From assembly GCA_016711215.1 (NCBI GenBank), contig JADJTL010000006.1, positions 113,271 to 177,270 of the forward strand: a stretch of 64,000 nt of DNA. Reading direction: 5' to 3'. The DNA comes from Pseudomonadota bacterium. GTDB lineage: Bacteria > Myxococcota_A > Polyangia > GCA-2747355. Below the pieces are notes generated by a model. The model was not told where the DNA came from. It was given only the letters and a program-made list of their open reading frames with translations, and did no database searches. Made by a program: the position numbers and the translations under genes. This document shows positions 8,232 to 16,798 of the stretch, piece after piece (the first letter of the stretch is position 1; each line of letters begins with the position of its first letter).

Positions 8232-8801
8232 ATGCAGACAGCGATCGCTGCGTTCGACATCGAGGTCTTCTACGACGGTGCGTGCCCGGTCTGCCTGCGG
8301 GAGATGCGGATGCTGCAGGGTCGCGACCGTGAACAGCGCATCCGCTTCGTCGACATCGCCTCGGAGGGCTTCGATTCGGCCTCGGTGGGCCTGACCTTGG
8401 CGACGCTGATGGACCGGATCCATGGCCGCTTGCCCGATGGCACGATGGTCGAGGGCGTCGAGGTGTTCCGGCGGCTCTATGCTGCGGTCGGCTTCGGGCG
8501 GCTGGTGGCGTTGACGCGGCTGCCCGGCATCAGGCAGCTCCTCGACCTCGCCTATCAGGCGTTCGCCAGGAATCGGCTTCGGCTCACCGGCCGTTGCGCC
8601 GACCGCGCCTGCGAGCTGAAAAAAAAGCCGGTGGCTCGCCAAGCGGCTCAAGCTCATTCCGCAGCTCTCTCTGCCGCTGACCATCATCGGACTCATCGAT
8701 TTGGTCATCGACACGCTCCGGCAGGCGCGGAATATGCTGCCTCACCTGCAACAGCAGCTGCAGCAGATGCTCGGCACCATCGATCGCGCCACAAACCTTG
8801 A
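8232..8801 (+). CDS. DCC-family thiol-disulfide oxidoreductase-like protein (DUF393), 3' end replaced
   Basis: ATG at 8232 with GGGAGA upstream. Residues 1-130 form a complete DUF393/DCC domain: IEVFYDGACPVCLREMRML with the redox-type CPVC motif, then IRFVDIASEGF, HGRLPDGTMVEGVEVFRRL, and the usual C-terminal segment NRLRLTGRCADRACELK. These proteins are thought to act in thiol redox chemistry. The natural stop is missing. At a run of eight A (8619-8626) the frame enters foreign DNA and continues ~60 junk residues to 8801. In the adjacent frame the foreign DNA encodes a tail-cluster protein (next entry). This is the left junction of the accessory region. Confidence 0.75.
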   Translation: MQTAIAAFDIEVFYDGACPVCLREMRMLQGRDREQRIRFVDIASEGFDSASVGLTLATLMDRIHGRLPDGTMVEGVEVFRRLYAAVGFGRLVALTRLPGIRQLLDLAYQAFARNRLRLTGRCADRACELKKKPVARQAAQAHSAALSAADHHRTHRFGHRHAPAGAEYAASPATAAAADARHHRSRHKP

Positions 8802-9054
8802 GGACGCCGGGCTGATGGCCATCGCCCAGTGCGCCCAGGCGAATGTCGCCCAGGAGGCCGCCAACGTCGGCAAGGCCCTGGCGAGCCTCGGCAAGCTCAT
8901 CGGCCTCAGCAACATCTTCCTCGGCATCCTCGGGCTGCCCGAGATCCCGGACCTGTCCGACCTTGCCGGCCGTCACCTGGACGACGTCATCCCGCCCCTC
9001 GACGCCAACGTCGAGCAGCTCGAGAACGCCCGCGCGGTGGTGCCCGTGCCATGA
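8623..9054 (+). pseudogene. Truncated copy of a tail-cluster structural gene
   Basis: The frame starting inside the poly-A run reads SRWLAKRLKLIPQLSLPL, a hydrophobic TIIGLIDLVIDTL segment, HLQQQLQQMLGTIDRATN, then MAIAQCAQANVAQEAANVGK, and ends ENARAVVPVP. The 20-residue MAIAQC...VGK run is identical to that of the gene entering the window at its right edge (63719-64000, minus strand), which also ends ARSAVPVP. The two are paralogous copies in opposite orientation. No start codon is left; the 5' end has been removed at the DCC junction. Function is probably structural in a phage-like tail, inferred from the right-hand context. Confidence 0.65.
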
Positions 9055-9067
9055 CCAGGAGCGAGCC

Positions 9068-9139
9068 ATGTCCCACGAGCTGACCAAACTCCTCGTCCCG
9101 TTTCGCCGTGCGAGCTCGAGCGCCTGCTCGAGCTCGTGA
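9068..9139 (+). pseudogene. 5' stub of a gp25/GPW-like baseplate gene
   Basis: ATG at 9068 with AGGAGC upstream gives MSHELTKLLVPFRR and then nonsense to a stop at 9139. The intact gp25-like gene at 63316-63705 begins MSDAPTGLLTSFRR and also follows the VPVP-ending gene directly, so gene order is shared. A further coding-like scrap in another frame (ELERLLELVTGVALERDADR, 9109-9168) follows. Confidence 0.5.
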
Positions 9140-9216
9140 CCGGGGTTGCGCTGGAGCGCGACGCGGACCGGGTGGCCTTCGCGGCCGGCCAGGCCCAGGT
9201 TGCAAAAAGGGCTGTT

Positions 9217-9290
9217 CGTTACTGTTGCGGTAACGTTACTCCGATCTGGCACCTGGTTGCCAAGTCCGCTATACGTTACTAAAGGAGGAA
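9217..9290 (+). promoter_or_regulatory. Probable promoter/operator of the AbiE pair
   Basis: This AT-richer gap contains CGTTACT three times (9217-9223, 9234-9240, 9274-9280). GTTAC at 9218 pairs with GTAAC at 9230-9234 as an inverted repeat. AbiEi antitoxins are known to repress their own promoter by binding repeats, so these are good operator candidates. GGAGG (9284-9288) lies about 30 bases before the chosen ATG, farther than usual. Confidence 0.5.
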
Positions 9291-9317
9291 CGAACGGCGA
9301 AAGCCGCAACCAGGCAC

Positions 9318-10178
9318 ATGGAACGGACTCTCTCCCAGAACGAGGCCAAGGTGGTGCTCGACCTCGAGTGGCGGAACCAGAAGACCGTCACGCTCGCCGA
9401 GCTGCGCGCAGCGCTCGGCGCGTCGGAGAGCTACGCCCGCAAGCTCGCTCACGGGCTGGTGAAGAAGGGCTGGTTCGAGCGCCTGCGCCCGGGCCTGTTC
9501 CAGCTCGTTCCCGCCGACCGCGGCCGCGAGGGTGTGGCCGACACCAACCCGCTCGCCGCCGGCGCCGTGCTCATCTCGCCATACTTCTACTCGTTCGGCA
9601 CCGCCTGCACGCACCACGGGCTCACCGAGCAGGTCTTCTCGGAGGTGTACCTCGCCTGCCAGGAGGAACGCCGGTCCGAGACCATCCGCGACAAGCGCTA
9701 CGTCTTCGTGCACGTCGCCGAGCAGCGCTTCGTCGGCTTTCAGGAGATCTCCGTTCTCGGTCACGCCGTCCAGATGGCAACGACCGAGCGCGCGCTGCTC
9801 GACGCGATCGATCGGCCCCGCTACGCCGGCGGCATCGGTGAGGTCTCCAGGATTGCCCAGCGGGCAGCCGGCAAGGTCTCGTGGCATGCGCTCCTCGAGC
9901 TCGCGCGCAAGTGGGGCTCGTCAGCACTGATGCAGCGCTTCGGCTATTTCCTGGACCTTCACCAGGTCGACGTGCCCGACGGCGTGCGAGACGCGCTCCT
10001 GGATCTCGTTCGGCCACAGAGCAAGATCCAGCTCGGGCCGCGTCGCAAGTGGGGCACGAGCGGCAAGCTTATGCGACCGTGGAACGTGGTGGAGAACGTT
10101 CCACGCGACGTGCTCATCTCGAAGGAGGAGAAGCCGCGGCGCAGGGTGGTCTTCGGAAAGAAGGAACAGAGCAAGTGA
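9318..10178 (+). CDS. abiEi: Type IV toxin-antitoxin system antitoxin, AbiEi family
   Basis: 286 residues from ATG at 9318. Residues ~5-70 form a winged helix (VTLAELRAALGASESYARKL, VKKGWFERLRPGLFQLVP), followed by the AbiEi C-terminal domain (FYSFGTACTHHGLTEQ, RYVFVHVAEQRFVGFQEI, VQMATTERALLDAIDRPRYA). In abortive-infection E systems this protein represses the operon and counteracts the nucleotidyltransferase toxin. It ends with a basic tail (RRRVVFGKKEQSK). The stop overlaps the toxin start by GTGA. It sits immediately right of the tail-gene stubs, so it entered with or after the island. No damage is seen. Confidence 0.92.
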   Translation: MERTLSQNEAKVVLDLEWRNQKTVTLAELRAALGASESYARKLAHGLVKKGWFERLRPGLFQLVPADRGREGVADTNPLAAGAVLISPYFYSFGTACTHHGLTEQVFSEVYLACQEERRSETIRDKRYVFVHVAEQRFVGFQEISVLGHAVQMATTERALLDAIDRPRYAGGIGEVSRIAQRAAGKVSWHALLELARKWGSSALMQRFGYFLDLHQVDVPDGVRDALLDLVRPQSKIQLGPRRKWGTSGKLMRPWNVVENVPRDVLISKEEKPRRRVVFGKKEQSK

Positions 10179-11074
10179 TCGAGGACAAGTTCGTCGACCT
10201 CCACGCGCGCAATAGCGGCCTGCGCGACAAGCTCGTCGCTGAGCGCGACGTGGTGCTGACCTACGCGCTGCGCGTGCTCCTCGACACCGGCGTGATGGAC
10301 CACCTGGCCTTCAAGGGTGGCACGTGCCTGCGCAAACTGATCTTCGGCTCGGCCGGTCGCTTTTCTGAAGACCTCGACTTCACCTTGGACAGCGACAGGC
10401 CCGACGACGACGTGCTCACGGAGCTGGTCGAGGTCTTCAACGCCGAGCATCACGGCATCACGTTCACTTTCGACGAGTACTACAAGACCGATGACGACAC
10501 CTCCTTCGGCGGAGAGGTCCGGTACAGCCACAGCTGGAACGACGCCGGTCGATTCCGGTTGCAGGTGAGCCTGCGCGAGCGACCGACGTTGCCGATCGTG
10601 GCAGGTGCCATGAAGCAACAGGCCTACTTCGGCCACCTCGAATTCGATCGCTTTGACGTCCGTTCGCTCGCGGCGATCGAGATGATCGCGGAGAAGGTGC
10701 GCGCGGCGTTTCAACGGGTCAAGGTCCGGGACCTCTACGACCTCCATCGTTTTGCCACGACGCCCTTCGACGGCGAGCTCCTACGACGGCTCGCGGTGCT
10801 CAAGCTTTGGCAGTCCCGCGACCCGTTCGATCCCGACGCGCTGTTCGAGAAGCTCCGCGGCGGCGACTACGACTGGGCAGACATCCAACGACTGGTCCGG
10901 GCATCCGACCGCATCGAGCCCGCCGAGATCATCGCTACCGTGGAGACGCGCTTCGCCGTCCTCCGCCAACTGACCGAGCTCGAGCAGCAGGTCATCGCCG
11001 ACGCCAAGAGCGGGTGGAACGAGCCCCTCGCCGACCGACTGCGCGCCGAGATCCGAGAGCTGGCTGCCGGTTGA
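10175..11074 (+). CDS. abiEii: Type IV toxin-antitoxin toxin, AbiEii nucleotidyltransferase
   Basis: 299 residues from GTG at 10175, which overlaps the antitoxin stop and has AAGGAA eight bases upstream. The nucleotidyltransferase core is intact: FKGGTCLRKLIFGSAGRFSE, DLDFTLD with the metal-binding acidic pair, a later IEMIAEKVRAAFQRVKVRDL (the conserved EKxxA...R.RDxYD block), and YDLHRFA. Enzymes of this family transfer nucleotides to tRNA or other targets and arrest growth on phage infection. The larger open frame from 9881 merely extends upstream through abiEi and is not real. Complete pair, likely functional. Confidence 0.92.
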   Translation: MIEDKFVDLHARNSGLRDKLVAERDVVLTYALRVLLDTGVMDHLAFKGGTCLRKLIFGSAGRFSEDLDFTLDSDRPDDDVLTELVEVFNAEHHGITFTFDEYYKTDDDTSFGGEVRYSHSWNDAGRFRLQVSLRERPTLPIVAGAMKQQAYFGHLEFDRFDVRSLAAIEMIAEKVRAAFQRVKVRDLYDLHRFATTPFDGELLRRLAVLKLWQSRDPFDPDALFEKLRGGDYDWADIQRLVRASDRIEPAEIIATVETRFAVLRQLTELEQQVIADAKSGWNEPLADRLRAEIRELAAG

Positions 11075-11563
11075 GCACACGGCCAACCGTGGCTCCCGAC
11101 GCGCCTGGCTCCCCAATTAATGCCTTCAAGCGAACCAGCCGGCGCGCTTTCCCAGAGAGCGGAGAGTGAGCAAGTGCCCGCAGCGACTCGGTTTCTCTGA
11201 TTGGGTCCCGGCCGGGCGAGGGTGGTTCGAGTCTCAAGACGACGCGAGGTCGTGAGACCCTATCGGGATAGGGTCACGGATCTCGCCCACGTCGTTGGAC
11301 CCTATTTGCCGGGTTCGGCCCCGGCCCCGGCCCGTCCTGGCGGCGGGTACTCCACCTGCCGATCCCAAGAAAGGCCTCCGGGGAGCGCGCGCCGGCCGCC
11401 GAGGCATGGACGGGCGCCAACCACGCAGCCAAAAGCGGCCGCGTGTCGCCCAGGGCGCGCCCCCGGGCCGCGTTTTCGCGCTGCCCGGCCCTCCCTGGCC
11501 ACACGTCCGCCGCCGCGCCACGTGGGGCCCGTGTGCGAACGACGAACGACGGCACGGATGCCG
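11075..11563. other. Gap between AbiE and the IS transposase; IS left end and palindrome
   Basis: No gene. It contains a perfect palindrome ACCCTATC-GG-GATAGGGT (11257-11274) and another ACCCTAT at 11302. TGGACCCTATTTGCCGGG at 11299 resembles TGCTACCCCATTCGCCGG at 41,714, in the matching position beside the second copy of this transposase. Both are followed by GATCCCAAGAAA. I take this as the left part of the IS. Confidence 0.5.
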
Positions 11564-12790
11564 CTACGCGGCGTGGCGCTGGGGTGGTTCATCCTCAGCG
11601 AGCTTATAGCTGTTGAGCAGGCCGTGGGCGTGGCTGCTCCGGACGAGGCGGCGCCGGCGGACGGCCTCAAGGTCGATGACATCGGCCAGCTTCTCGCCGC
11701 GCCCGAAGGCCGCGGGCGTCTGGCCGTCGAGGGCTTGGTTCGCCCGCTCGGCCAGGTAGTAGCGCCGGTACTCGTCGAGGTACCACTGAAGCTCCTCGGC
11801 GCTTCGGGTGCGAACGTGGTTGAGCAGCTCGAAGCGGACCGACTTGATGGCTCTTTCCGCGGAGCCGTTCACGTAGGGAAGCGCAACCGGGGTTCGCCGC
11901 TGGTCTATCTCCATCACGCGGAGCTGCCGCTCGAACTGCCCATAGAACTGGGTGCCGTGGTCGTGCATGACGGCGACCGGCTGGCGGTGCTCCCTGCTCA
12001 TGCAGGCAGAGAGCGCGCGCACGGTCCAGACGGAGTCGACGTCCCAGCCGTCGGAGACACGGAGGTCGAGCAGCTCGCGCGTGTGGATGTCGATGATGAG
12101 CAGCACGTTGCACCAAGCGCCGCGTGCTGTGCGCACGACGAAGAAGTCCATCGCCCAGATTGCGTCGCGGCCGGCCGACTTGAAGCGCTCCCAGTTGCCG
12201 GGATGCCCGCCCCGCGGGTGGAAGCCGTGCTCCTTCAGGACCTTCTGGATGGTCGGCTCGCTCACGCTGATGCGCATCCGGCGGAGCTCCTCGCGGATGC
12301 GCCGGGCGCCCCAGAGCGGGTTCTCCTGCTTGAGCGTGATGATGATGGCGACAATCTTCTCGTCGAGCGGCGGCCGGCCCAGCGTCGCTGTCTTCCGCCA
12401 CGGCCATGGTCCCCGCCGGAAGAGCGCGGTCCACCGGGCCAGCGTCTTGTCCGAGGCTGCGAGGTAGTAGTCCTGGAACTCGTGGTTGCCGCGGGTCAAG
12501 AGGTGCGCGAACACCTGCGCCGCCCGGACGCGCAGAGGCATCCTCGGGCGCTTGCCGCGCGGCGTCGAGCTCGAGGAGCAGCGCGCCGTTCTGGGCCTTG
12601 AGCGCCAGGTTCTCGCGGTAGAGGCGCATGATTTCCGGCGGGTTGCTTCCGCGCGGGAGCCGGCTCACGCGGTCCACGACCACGATGAGCAGGTGGTAGA
12701 CGAGGAACTCGAAGGTGCGGAAGGCAAGCGAGAGCATGGGCGTGTCCTGAATTCGTTGGCGATCAGGTAACACGCGGCCACGGTCGAGCC
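11299..12790 (-). mobile_element. Insertion sequence, rve (IS481/IS3-like) transposase, copy 1
   Basis: Bounds are approximate. The left end is set by the motif shared with copy 2 (41,714); the right end could not be matched between the copies. No target duplication was recognised. It separates the AbiE pair from the BREX operon. Confidence 0.5.
11564..12737 (-). pseudogene. Integrase-core transposase, frameshifted
   Basis: The N-terminal part starts at ATG 12737 (MLSLAFRTFEFLVYHLL, DRVSRLPRGSNPPEIMRLYR). One base near 12548 shifts the frame, and the rest reads LRVRAAQVFAHLLTRG, a helix-turn-helix (ISVSEPTIQKVLKEHGF), then the rve catalytic domain (IWAMDFFVVRTARGAWCNVL, VMHDHGTQFYGQF, GSAERAIKSVRFELL with DDE residues). 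Stop at 11564. Copy 2 at 41958-43121 is 387 residues in one frame, so a single-frame gene is the norm and this copy is broken or mis-sequenced. Programmed frameshifting is unlikely for the same reason. Confidence 0.8.
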
Positions 12791-12846
12791 CACGGCGAAC
12801 TGCTCTGACCGCTTTTGTCAGAGTTCGTGCGGCCCACCGGTCTTCC

Positions 12847-14693
12847 CTATGGAGCCTCCTCAAGGCGAATTGCCGCCAGCAGCATCGACGTGTGCAGCAA
12901 TCGGTCGGCGTTGGCCTGAGAGGCAATCGTTTTCCCGGAGCAGGCCGTGCGCCACGTTGTTGCGCAGGTTGAATCCACGCCTCGGACAGGAGGCACTGCA
13001 GCAGCTGCACCAACTCCGGGGGCATGGTTCCGTCCGCCTCGCTGGCGCGCAGGAGTTCGCCGAGCGGGCGCTCGCGCAGTTCGCCGTCCCGCATCGCTGT
13101 CACCTCGGTCCCAGCCGCCTTGAGGATGCGGCGGACCAACTGCTCGATGCGGGGCACGAGCACGTGGATCGCGGCGATGCGATCGTCCGCCATATAGCGC
13201 TCGGCGGCCGTCTTCAGGAACGGCAGGTCGTCCGTCTCGACGAAGTTCGACGCGCTGAGGATGGCAAGCAGATCCGCGCTGTGAAGGTGCCGCTCCGCAC
13301 GGAGTCGCGAGAAGAGTTCGGAGAGCACCAGCCCGGACATCATCGCCACCTCTTGCACGAGCGCCCGCCGTTCCTCGAACTGCAGCTGCTCAGGCGTGTC
13401 GGGTGCGATCTCGGCGAGCGTTCGGTCGTCGACCACGGGCACGGTGATCGCGATCTGGCTCACGATGGACCGGGGCCTTACGCGCTGGCGTCCACCTCCT
13501 TCGAGGGACGGGGCGAAGAGGCGCGTCGACATCCGCCCAAGCACGGCGACCGCCGTCTCCGCGTCGTCGAAGAATGGCGCGACCATCTTCTCCATATCGT
13601 CCGGGTTGACGGTCACCGGCACGCTGATCTCGTGGAACTCACCTTGCTTCTCCGCGAGCCGGAGCGCATCGCGCGCCTCCGCCATCGCCCGCGCGCCATC
13701 CTCCCGAAGGCCCGCCTGCTGGTACTTGGCGGCGGCGTACTTCCAGTGCATCGACCGCACGATGCCAGAGGTGCTTCGTCGCGCATGCTCCTCATGCAGC
13801 TGCGCTCTGCGTCGTGCCACCTCCCGCGGATCGGGCGGGGGGCCGAGGAGGCGCTCAAGGGACAGCCGCACGTCAAGCACCTGCACATCAACATGCTCCA
13901 TCGAGCCCATGCTGACGAGGCCGCGCGCGATCTCGTCAACCGCCCGAAGGAGATCACGGAGTCGGTCATCAGGGACCAAGTCGACGTAGCGCTGCCCACG
14001 CCCCGCAGCGAGCCCGACTTCGCACTCAACAAGCGCCAGGGCCCAGTGCGGTGCCTCTGTGATGAACCGACGCTGCAGGTCTCGAAGACCGGCCAGGGCA
14101 CCGAGGAGAAGGCGAGGCTGGCCTATCTGTCCCGCGATGCGCACCGCTGTCTTCCAGTGCTGCGCCACCAGCATCCCGCGGATCGCGGGATCGAGGTCCC
14201 TGGCGGCGATCCAAACCGCTGCGTCCGCGTGGGCCGTCACCACCGCTCGCGCGACATCGATGGGCTTCGGGAGCCGCGCCCCCACGTGCGCCTGCCACAG
14301 CGTCCTGAGTTCCCATAGCCCCTGCAGGTAAAGCGCCCGCAGGACGGGGTTCTGGTCCGCAGCCTGTGCTTGCTCCCAGAAGTGCTCGAAGGCGGCCACG
14401 GGCGCCTCGCGCCAGGGGCCAAACGCGTCGGCGTCAGTCGTCGAAGCTCTGAGAGCGCTGAAGCCCTCGCCTGCATCGCGCCACTCGTACGCTGCCAGCA
14501 GCGAGGCGGACCACTCGTCTCTGCGTGCGCGCTCGGCGTCGCTGCCCGCGAGGAGCCGCGCACGCTGCGAGTGCAGTTCGGCGAAGAGCAGCACGAGTTG
14601 GTCCGGCCGGTCTCCGTCGATGCGTCGAGCGATGTCCGAGAACTCCTCTGGCGACGACATCGCACGGATTCGGGATGTGATGTCTTGGCCCAT
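12847..14693 (-). pseudogene. DUF4209-domain protein at the end of the BREX operon, with 3' frameshifts
   Basis: About 615 residues. ATG at 14693 (MGQDITSRIRAMSSPEEF) is preferred because GGAGA lies 12 bases upstream. The alpha-helical protein includes ALYLQGLWELRTLWQAHVG, KQGEFHEISVPVTVNPDDME, and the DUF4209 block ERYMADDRIAAIHVLVPRIE, LVRRILKAAG. Near 12,980 and 12,915 two frameshifts occur. Following the intended frame gives FNLRNNVAHGLLRENDC, ADRLLHTSMLLAAIRLEEAP and stop at 12847. RNNVAH is an Rx4H motif like that of HEPN ribonucleases. It starts 43 bases after brxL and points the same way, so it is probably the last gene of the operon. Its function is unknown. Confidence 0.65.
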
Positions 14694-14736
14694 GCAACTC
14701 ACCGTCTCCACAGAGCAGCCCTGGAGTGCTCGGCTC

Positions 14737-16790
14737 CTAGCCCAACCCGAGTGCCATGATGACCGCGCGGGTGGGCGAGTCGTAGAACTGCCACTGGATC
14801 TTGGTGAGCACTGAGTCGGGGACCTCGGCGACGTCGCGCTTGTTCTCGCTAGGAATGAGGATCCGCTTTGCGCCGGCCTCCACCGCGAGCTGCATGCGCT
14901 CCGGGAGGCCGCTGACTTTGAGGAGCATGCCCTGGACGCTCATCTCGCCCAGGACCACCGTTTGCTCGAGCACCGGCTTTTCGAGGAGCCCAGAAACCAT
15001 CGAGATGAAGAAGGCGACCGTCGTCTCGCTCCCCTCCTTGGCTTGGTTCAGGTTGATGGCCTGGACGGAGAAATCGTATTCCTTCGGCTCGCGCTCTATC
15101 CCGAGGTTCTTGAGGTTCGCCTTGAGGTAGGCGTCGGCCGTCTTGATGGCCTCCTTCATGGTTCCGGACAAGCTGCCGAGGGGGATGATTCGCCGGGCCC
15201 CGGTTCGTCTGCGTCTGGATGAGGAACAGCGCCAGCCTGCGGTCGGCGATATCGGTGCCGATGGTGTAGACAGATCCCGGAGGCAGGGCGCCTTCCATGA
15301 TGATCGATCCGCCGCCGCTCTCTGGCACGGTGACGTAGCGCTCCTGACCGCTGTCGCGTTCGAGGTAGGAGAAGCTGGTGTCCCAGTACTCGAGACCAGC
15401 GATCTTTTTGAGCTGCTCCTTGACGCGTCGACGCATCTCCATCGCGAACTCGATGTACTCGCGCAACTCGTCGCGGGGTACCTCCGCGTGCGGGTGGAGC
15501 AGCTTAATCAGACCCGAGACGGTCTTGCGGACGGCCTTCTGATCGCGTCCGGAGAGGTGACTGCCGAACTTGAAGTCGCGCTCCGCGTAGTCGGTGTAGC
15601 TCTTCTTGCGGAGCTCGCGAAACACCTCGGCGAGGTAGTCGGTGACGAGACCGAAGTGGCTGGTGTACGTCTCGTCCCGCGTCTTCTGTAGCTCCCATCC
15701 GGGCAGGTAGAAATGGATGCGGTCATAGAACGCCGCGTCCATCTCCTTGGGCATCGGGTAGAAGAGGTGCGAGGTCTTGACGATGGTGCCGATGTCGCCA
15801 TCGAGATTGCCGACGAAGACAATCGAGCCCTCAGCATTGATGATGTCGCTCCCGCGGCTGAAGGCGCCGTCCTCCATGTAGCCCTTCATGATGTTGATGC
15901 CGCTCTTGTCCTTGAAACTCACGCCCGCCGCCTCGTCGAAGGCGACCACGTCCCAGAGGCACACGAGACCCCGCTGCCCGGACGCGAGGTTGACGAACAT
16001 CTGCGCCACCGTCGTCTGGCCTCCCGAGACCAAGTGGCAGTAGGGGCTCACCTGCTGGTAGACGAAGCTCTTTCCTGTGCCGCGCGGGCCAAGCTCGACC
16101 AAGTTGAAGTTCTTCTCCACCAGAGGCAGTAGCCGCGCCAGGTAGAGGAGCTTGCGCCGGTGGGTGAAGTACGGATGGCTCGGCTCGTAACCCAGGCTCC
16201 GGAGCAGTAGGTCGATCCACTTCTCGCGGTCGCCGATGCGCTTGCGGCCCTCAATGAAGCTCGACACGTCGCGATTCGAGAGCTGGATGGGGCGGATCTT
16301 CTCGATAAAGAACGGGCGGTTTTGGCCCTTGAAGACGAAGCCGTCGTCGTAGCGGAGGGTGATCTCCGCCCACACACCACCCATGAGCAGCCGGTCGTGC
16401 TTCCGGATCTCCGACTCGTCGATGTTGACGTAGTCGATGTTCAGGTTGGCGAGGTGGGCCCAGTACTTGTCGTGCGTCTCGACCAAGCTCACGCCGACCT
16501 TGTCGATGATCTCGTACGTCGAGTGCTGCTTGATTGCGCTCTTCACCCGCTCGCGCTCGTCGGGCTTGACGAACTTGTCCGAGAGAGTCTGCCGGACGAA
16601 CTCCAACCCCTCGCGGATCACCTCATCATCGGCGGAGGAGCAGTACTTGCCGAGCAGGAACTCGATCACGAACGCAGGCACGCCGAACGAGGTCCGCATG
16701 CGGCGGAGGAGGTCGCTTTCGGACCACCAGGCCCGGAAAGAGGTCCACCGCCAGGGTGTCGAGTTCGTCGAGTTCTGTTTCGTTCGCCAT
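14737..16790 (-). CDS. brxL: BREX Lon-like protease BrxL (two frameshifts)
   Basis: ATG at 16790 (MANETELDELDTLAVDLFPG), with GAGGGATCTT just before it. A frameshift at about 16,722 and another at about 15,195 break the gene. Joined frames give ~680 residues. Domain order: N-terminal BrxL region (FVRQTLSDKFVKPDE, ERVKSAIKQHSTYEIIDKVG), AAA+ ATPase with Walker A ELGPRGTGKSFVYQQ and Walker B-like LWDVVAFDEAAGV, then a C-terminal Lon-protease-like domain (NQAKEGSETTVAFFISMVSG, VVLGEMSVQGMLLKVSGLPE, GAKRILIPSENKRDVAEVP). BrxL is the effector ATPase of type I BREX. It follows pglZ by eight bases. Confidence 0.88.
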
Positions 16791-16798
16791 AAGATCCC

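Noticed and set aside
6405..8714. 769-codon minus-strand open frame
   Set aside because: Lies exactly opposite the TIGR01777, barrel and DCC genes and has shadow-type composition.
8232..8801. A genuine DCC fusion protein with a novel C-terminal domain
   Set aside because: The extra ~60 residues are the out-of-frame reading of a recognisable tail gene, not a domain.
11228..11242. tRNA T-loop-like GGTTCGAGTC
   Set aside because: Flanking bases do not form a T-stem, acceptor stem or cloverleaf.
12540..12560. Programmed frameshift in the IS transposase
   Set aside because: The homologous copy at 41958-43121 encodes the same protein in one frame and no slippery heptamer is evident.
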